DNA of 34,662 nucleotides. Source: AEGEAN-183 sp964342745. GTDB taxonomy: Bacteria; Pseudomonadota; Gammaproteobacteria; Magnimaribacterales; Magnimaribacteraceae. The position numbers and the translations under genes are program-made. Below the pieces are notes generated by a model. The model searched no databases, was not told where the DNA came from, and worked only from the letters and a program-made list of their open reading frames with translations. The DNA lies in NCBI GenBank assembly GCA_964342745.1, contig CAYFFW010000015.1:1-34662 (forward strand). Reading direction: 5' to 3'. Positions 31,483-34,662 of this stretch are shown here, in pieces (positions within the stretch are counted from its first letter, which is position 1; every line of letters starts with the position of its first letter).

Positions 31483-34400
31483 TGAAAATAACTGATTTCA
31501 ATAACAAATTAAAAGAAAGAATTTTAGTTATGGATGGTGCCATGGGTACAGAAATTCAATCTAAAAAGCTTAAGGAGATGGATTTTAGAGGTGAACTTTA
31601 CAAGAAGCATAATAAAGACTTAAAAGGTAATAATGATCTTCTGAACCTCACTCAACCGGGAATAATCAAGGAAATTCATAAGTCTTTCTTGGTTAAAGGG
31701 TGTGATTTTATACAAACTAATACCTTTAACTCGAGTTCTATTTCTCAGAAAGACTATGATTTACAGGAAAAAGCCTATGACTTAAATTTTACAGGAGCCA
31801 AAATAGCTCAAGAAGCAATATCTGAAACAAATTCAAACGCATGTGTAATAGGATCAATTGGTCCAACAAACACAACAGCATCAATTTCTCCCGATGTAAC
31901 TGACCCGGCAAAAAGGAATATTCTTTTTGATGACTTAGTTATTTCATACCGCGAATGCATAGACGGATTAATTGAAGGTGGAGCAGATATTCTAATGTTT
32001 GAAACAATCTTTGATACCTTGAATGTTAAAGCCGGAATCTTCGCTTACCTAGATAAGTGTGAAGAGGTTGGAAAAAAAATACCTCTAATGATTTCTGGCA
32101 CAATAACTGATAATTCTGGTAGAACTTTATCAGGGCAAACAGCCGAGGCATTTTGGACGTCAGTAAAACACGCCAATCCTTGTTCGATTGGTTTTAATTG
32201 TGCTTTGGGAGCTGAGCAACTTAGACCTCACTTAATATCTCTAAATAAAATATCGGATATACCAATAAGCCTTCACCCTAATGCAGGCCTTCCTAATGAA
32301 ATGGGTGAATATGATGAAAGTCCTTCTCACATGGCAAAAATCATAAAAGAAATGGCTGAAAGCAATTTATTAAATATAGTTGGAGGTTGCTGCGGCACAA
32401 CTCCTGATCATATAGAAGCAATTAGTAATTCAATAAAAGGAATAAAACCAAAGAAATTAAGTGAAAATAAACCTCAAAGTTCATTTAGTGGGCTAGAGCC
32501 ATTAGTTTTAACTGATGATTCTCTTTTTATCAACATAGGAGAAAGATCCAATGTTACGGGTTCTGCTAAATTTGCGAGGCTAATAAAAGAAAAGAACTAC
32601 GATGAAGCTTTAGAAGTTGCAAAAGAGCAAGTCGAATTAGGCGCTCAAATGATAGACGTTAATATGGATGAAGGAATGCTTGATTCTTTGGAAGAAATGG
32701 ATCATTTCTTAAAGCTTGTTGCGACAGAACCTAATATTTCAAAAGTCCCTATTGTTATTGATTCATCCAAATGGGAAGTTATTGAAACTGGACTAAAAGT
32801 TATACAAGGTAAGACCATTGTCAACTCCATAAGCCTCAAAGAAGGTGAAGATCATTTTATTAAAGTTGCTAAATTGTGCCTTAAGTATGGAGCAGCAATA
32901 ATTGTTATGGCTTTCGATGAAAAGGGACAAGCTGATTCTCTAGAAAGAAGAAAAGAAATTTGCCAAAGATCTTATGATATTTTAACTAAAAAGGTTAATT
33001 ATCCTCCTCAAGACATAATATTTGATCCCAATGTATTTGCAGTAGCTACTGGTCTCGAGGAACATAATAATTATGCAAATGACTTTATCAATGCTTGCAA
33101 ATATATAAAGGAAGAGTTTCCGCTAACAAGTATTTCTGGCGGTATAAGTAATGTTTCCTTTTCTTTTAGAGGTAATGATGTAGTTAGAGAAGCTATGCAT
33201 TCTGTTTTTCTTTATCACGCCATAAATAAAGGCCTCACAATGGGAATTGTAAATGCAGGTCAACTGGCAGTTTATGAAGATATAAACCCTGAATTAAAAA
33301 TTTTAGTTGAAGATGTAATTTTAAATAGGAGAGAAGATGCCACTGAAAGATTAGTCGATGAAGCAACAAAATTTCTGAAAAACCAAACAAGAAAAACTCA
33401 AGATGAAGAATGGAGGAATCTACAAATTGATGACCGTATTAATCATGCTTTAGTTCAAGGAATTAATAAGTACATCATCGAAGATGTAGAAGAAGCAAGA
33501 TCTAAAAGTAATTCTCCAGTAGAAGTTATTGAAGGACCTTTAATGGATGGAATGAATATTGTCGGGGACCTTTTTGGAGACGGCAAGATGTTCCTCCCGC
33601 AAGTAGTTAAAAGTGCCAGAGTGATGAAAGAAGCTGTAGCTTATCTTGTTCCTTATTTAGAAGAAGAAAAAGACGGCAGCATTCAAGCTAATGGAAAAAT
33701 AGTAATGGCTACTGTTAAAGGTGATGTTCATGATATTGGAAAAAATATAGTTACTGTTGTTCTTCAATGCAATAACTATGAAGTAATAAATTTAGGAGTA
33801 ATGGTACCTGCTGAACAAATTATTGATACTGCAGTTAAAGAAAAAGCTGACTTAATTGGTTTAAGCGGATTAATAACTCCTTCACTTGATGAGATGATTG
33901 GAGTAGTTCAAGAACTAACAAGAAGAAAGATGAATATTCCGGTTTTGATTGGTGGGGCTACAACATCAAAAGCTCATACCGCATTAAAAATTGAACCTAA
34001 CTATAAAACTGGTTTCGCTATGCATGTTCTAGATGCTTCTAGGAGCGTGGGAGTAGTACAAAATTTATTAAATAAAAAGAAAAATAAATCTTATAAAGAA
34101 AAAGTTAGGAAAGACTATCTTGCCACAAGGCGTAGACTTGAAGAAAAGAATTCACCTCAACTTTTAAATCTTAAAGATGCAAACAATAATAAACTCAATA
34201 TAAATTGGAAGAAATCTAAACTCGTAACACCATCTTTCTTGGGTGTACATAATTTAGAATCAATTACTATAAGTTCCTTGAGACCCTATATAGACTGGAC
34301 TCCTTTCTTTAAATCTTGGAGCCTGGCTGGAAGATATCCTAAAATTCTAAATGATGAAGTAGTAGGTGAAGCTGCTACTCAGCTATTTAAAGATGCTAAT

Positions 34401-34662
34401 AAAATGTTAGATGAACTTGAAAAGTCTAATATTATTACCAATCGATCCGTTATAGGCTTTTGGCCAGCTTCACAGGATCAAAATAATCAAGTTAAAGTTT
34501 TTAAAGATGAAAAAAGAAAGGATCTTCTAACAAAATTAAATTTCCCTAGGCAACAAAGATTTCAAGGAAAAGGAAATCCAAACTTATCTCTTTCAGATTT
34601 TATAGCACCTGAAGAGAATAATATAAAAGATTATATTGGTGCTTTTGCTGTAACTTCAGGTC
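31482..34662 (+). CDS. metH: Cobalamin-dependent methionine synthase, 3' end outside window
   Basis: Transfers a methyl group from methyltetrahydrofolate through cobalamin to homocysteine. The 1060 codons visible cover the homocysteine domain (ILVMDGAMGTEIQ, Zn ligands Cys240, Cys303, Cys304 in NCALG and GGCCGTTP), the folate domain (NIGERSNVTGSAKF, DVNMDEGMLD, SGGISNVSFSFRGN), the cobalamin domain (EGPLMDGMNIVGDLFG, DVHDIGKNIV with cobalt-ligand His750) and the start of the reactivation domain (IDWTPFF, DYIGAFAV). By comparison with E. coli MetH about 170-200 residues are missing beyond the window. The GTG at 31482 gives the usual N-terminal length. No cobalamin riboswitch is seen in the 66-base gap upstream. 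Confidence 0.96.
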   Translation, partial: MKITDFNNKLKERILVMDGAMGTEIQSKKLKEMDFRGELYKKHNKDLKGNNDLLNLTQPGIIKEIHKSFLVKGCDFIQTNTFNSSSISQKDYDLQEKAYDLNFTGAKIAQEAISETNSNACVIGSIGPTNTTASISPDVTDPAKRNILFDDLVISYRECIDGLIEGGADILMFETIFDTLNVKAGIFAYLDKCEEVGKKIPLMISGTITDNSGRTLSGQTAEAFWTSVKHANPCSIGFNCALGAEQLRPHLISLNKISDIPISLHPNAGLPNEMGEYDESPSHMAKIIKEMAESNLLNIVGGCCGTTPDHIEAISNSIKGIKPKKLSENKPQSSFSGLEPLVLTDDSLFINIGERSNVTGSAKFARLIKEKNYDEALEVAKEQVELGAQMIDVNMDEGMLDSLEEMDHFLKLVATEPNISKVPIVIDSSKWEVIETGLKVIQGKTIVNSISLKEGEDHFIKVAKLCLKYGAAIIVMAFDEKGQADSLERRKEICQRSYDILTKKVNYPPQDIIFDPNVFAVATGLEEHNNYANDFINACKYIKEEFPLTSISGGISNVSFSFRGNDVVREAMHSVFLYHAINKGLTMGIVNAGQLAVYEDINPELKILVEDVILNRREDATERLVDEATKFLKNQTRKTQDEEWRNLQIDDRINHALVQGINKYIIEDVEEARSKSNSPVEVIEGPLMDGMNIVGDLFGDGKMFLPQVVKSARVMKEAVAYLVPYLEEEKDGSIQANGKIVMATVKGDVHDIGKNIVTVVLQCNNYEVINLGVMVPAEQIIDTAVKEKADLIGLSGLITPSLDEMIGVVQELTRRKMNIPVLIGGATTSKAHTALKIEPNYKTGFAMHVLDASRSVGVVQNLLNKKKNKSYKEKVRKDYLATRRRLEEKNSPQLLNLKDANNNKLNINWKKSKLVTPSFLGVHNLESITISSLRPYIDWTPFFKSWSLAGRYPKILNDEVVGEAATQLFKDANKMLDELEKSNIITNRSVIGFWPASQDQNNQVKVFKDEKRKDLLTKLNFPRQQRFQGKGNPNLSLSDFIAPEENNIKDYIGAFAVTSG

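Overview
The window is about 34.7 kb of dense, A+T-rich (roughly one third G+C by eye) chromosomal DNA from a gammaproteobacterium. The gene set and order fit this: infA convergent with clpA-clpS, the mnmA-purB neighbourhood, a complete Na+-NQR operon flanked by a long-form GAPDH gene and mfd, a CsiV gene after mfd, NfuA and a cobalamin-dependent MetH. Low G+C, stop codons shared by convergent genes, shortened proteins and weak or absent Shine-Dalgarno sites suggest a streamlined marine lineage of the SAR86 type. That lineage call is an inference, since there is no rRNA gene in the window. No tRNA, rRNA, CRISPR array, insertion sequence or phage gene was seen. No gene-free stretch exceeds 300 bases; the longest is 3140-3339.

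Layout. 1-947: 3' part of an alanine/glycine:cation symporter with an unusual soluble insertion. 1024-3139: two overlapping paralogous CsgG-like envelope proteins and a small membrane protein. 3340-4542: family III CoA-transferase. 4539-8796: a possible 35-aa membrane peptide gene, infA, and the tightly coupled icd-clpS-clpA operon. 8872-12681: mnmA, an exported amidohydrolase on the opposite strand, and purB. 12788-14392: isocitrate lyase. 14394-21483 (minus strand): nqrA-B-C-D-E-F-apbE-nqrM, a whole sodium-pumping NADH:quinone oxidoreductase module including its flavin-attachment and iron-delivery maturation factors. 21567-25378 (minus strand): long GAPDH and a two-subunit acyl-CoA dehydrogenase. 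25452-29396: mfd (lacking one domain) and csiV. 29393-31415 (minus strand): sbcB and nfuA. 31482-34662: metH, cut off by the window end.

How it fits together. The metabolic genes describe an aerobic heterotroph that feeds on acyl-CoA and two-carbon units: acyl-CoA dehydrogenase, CoA-transferase, isocitrate lyase opposite isocitrate dehydrogenase, and a GAPDH that may serve gluconeogenesis. NADH is oxidised by a sodium pump, whose Na+ gradient could drive the symporter at the left edge. The rest is housekeeping: translation initiation, N-end-rule proteolysis, tRNA thiolation, purine and methionine synthesis, Fe-S assembly and DNA repair. I found no clearly new multi-gene defence or mobile system. 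The least explained parts are the CsgG-like pair with its small membrane partner, the symporter insertion, the D3-less Mfd, the palindrome upstream of the acyl-CoA dehydrogenase genes, and the odd start region of metH.
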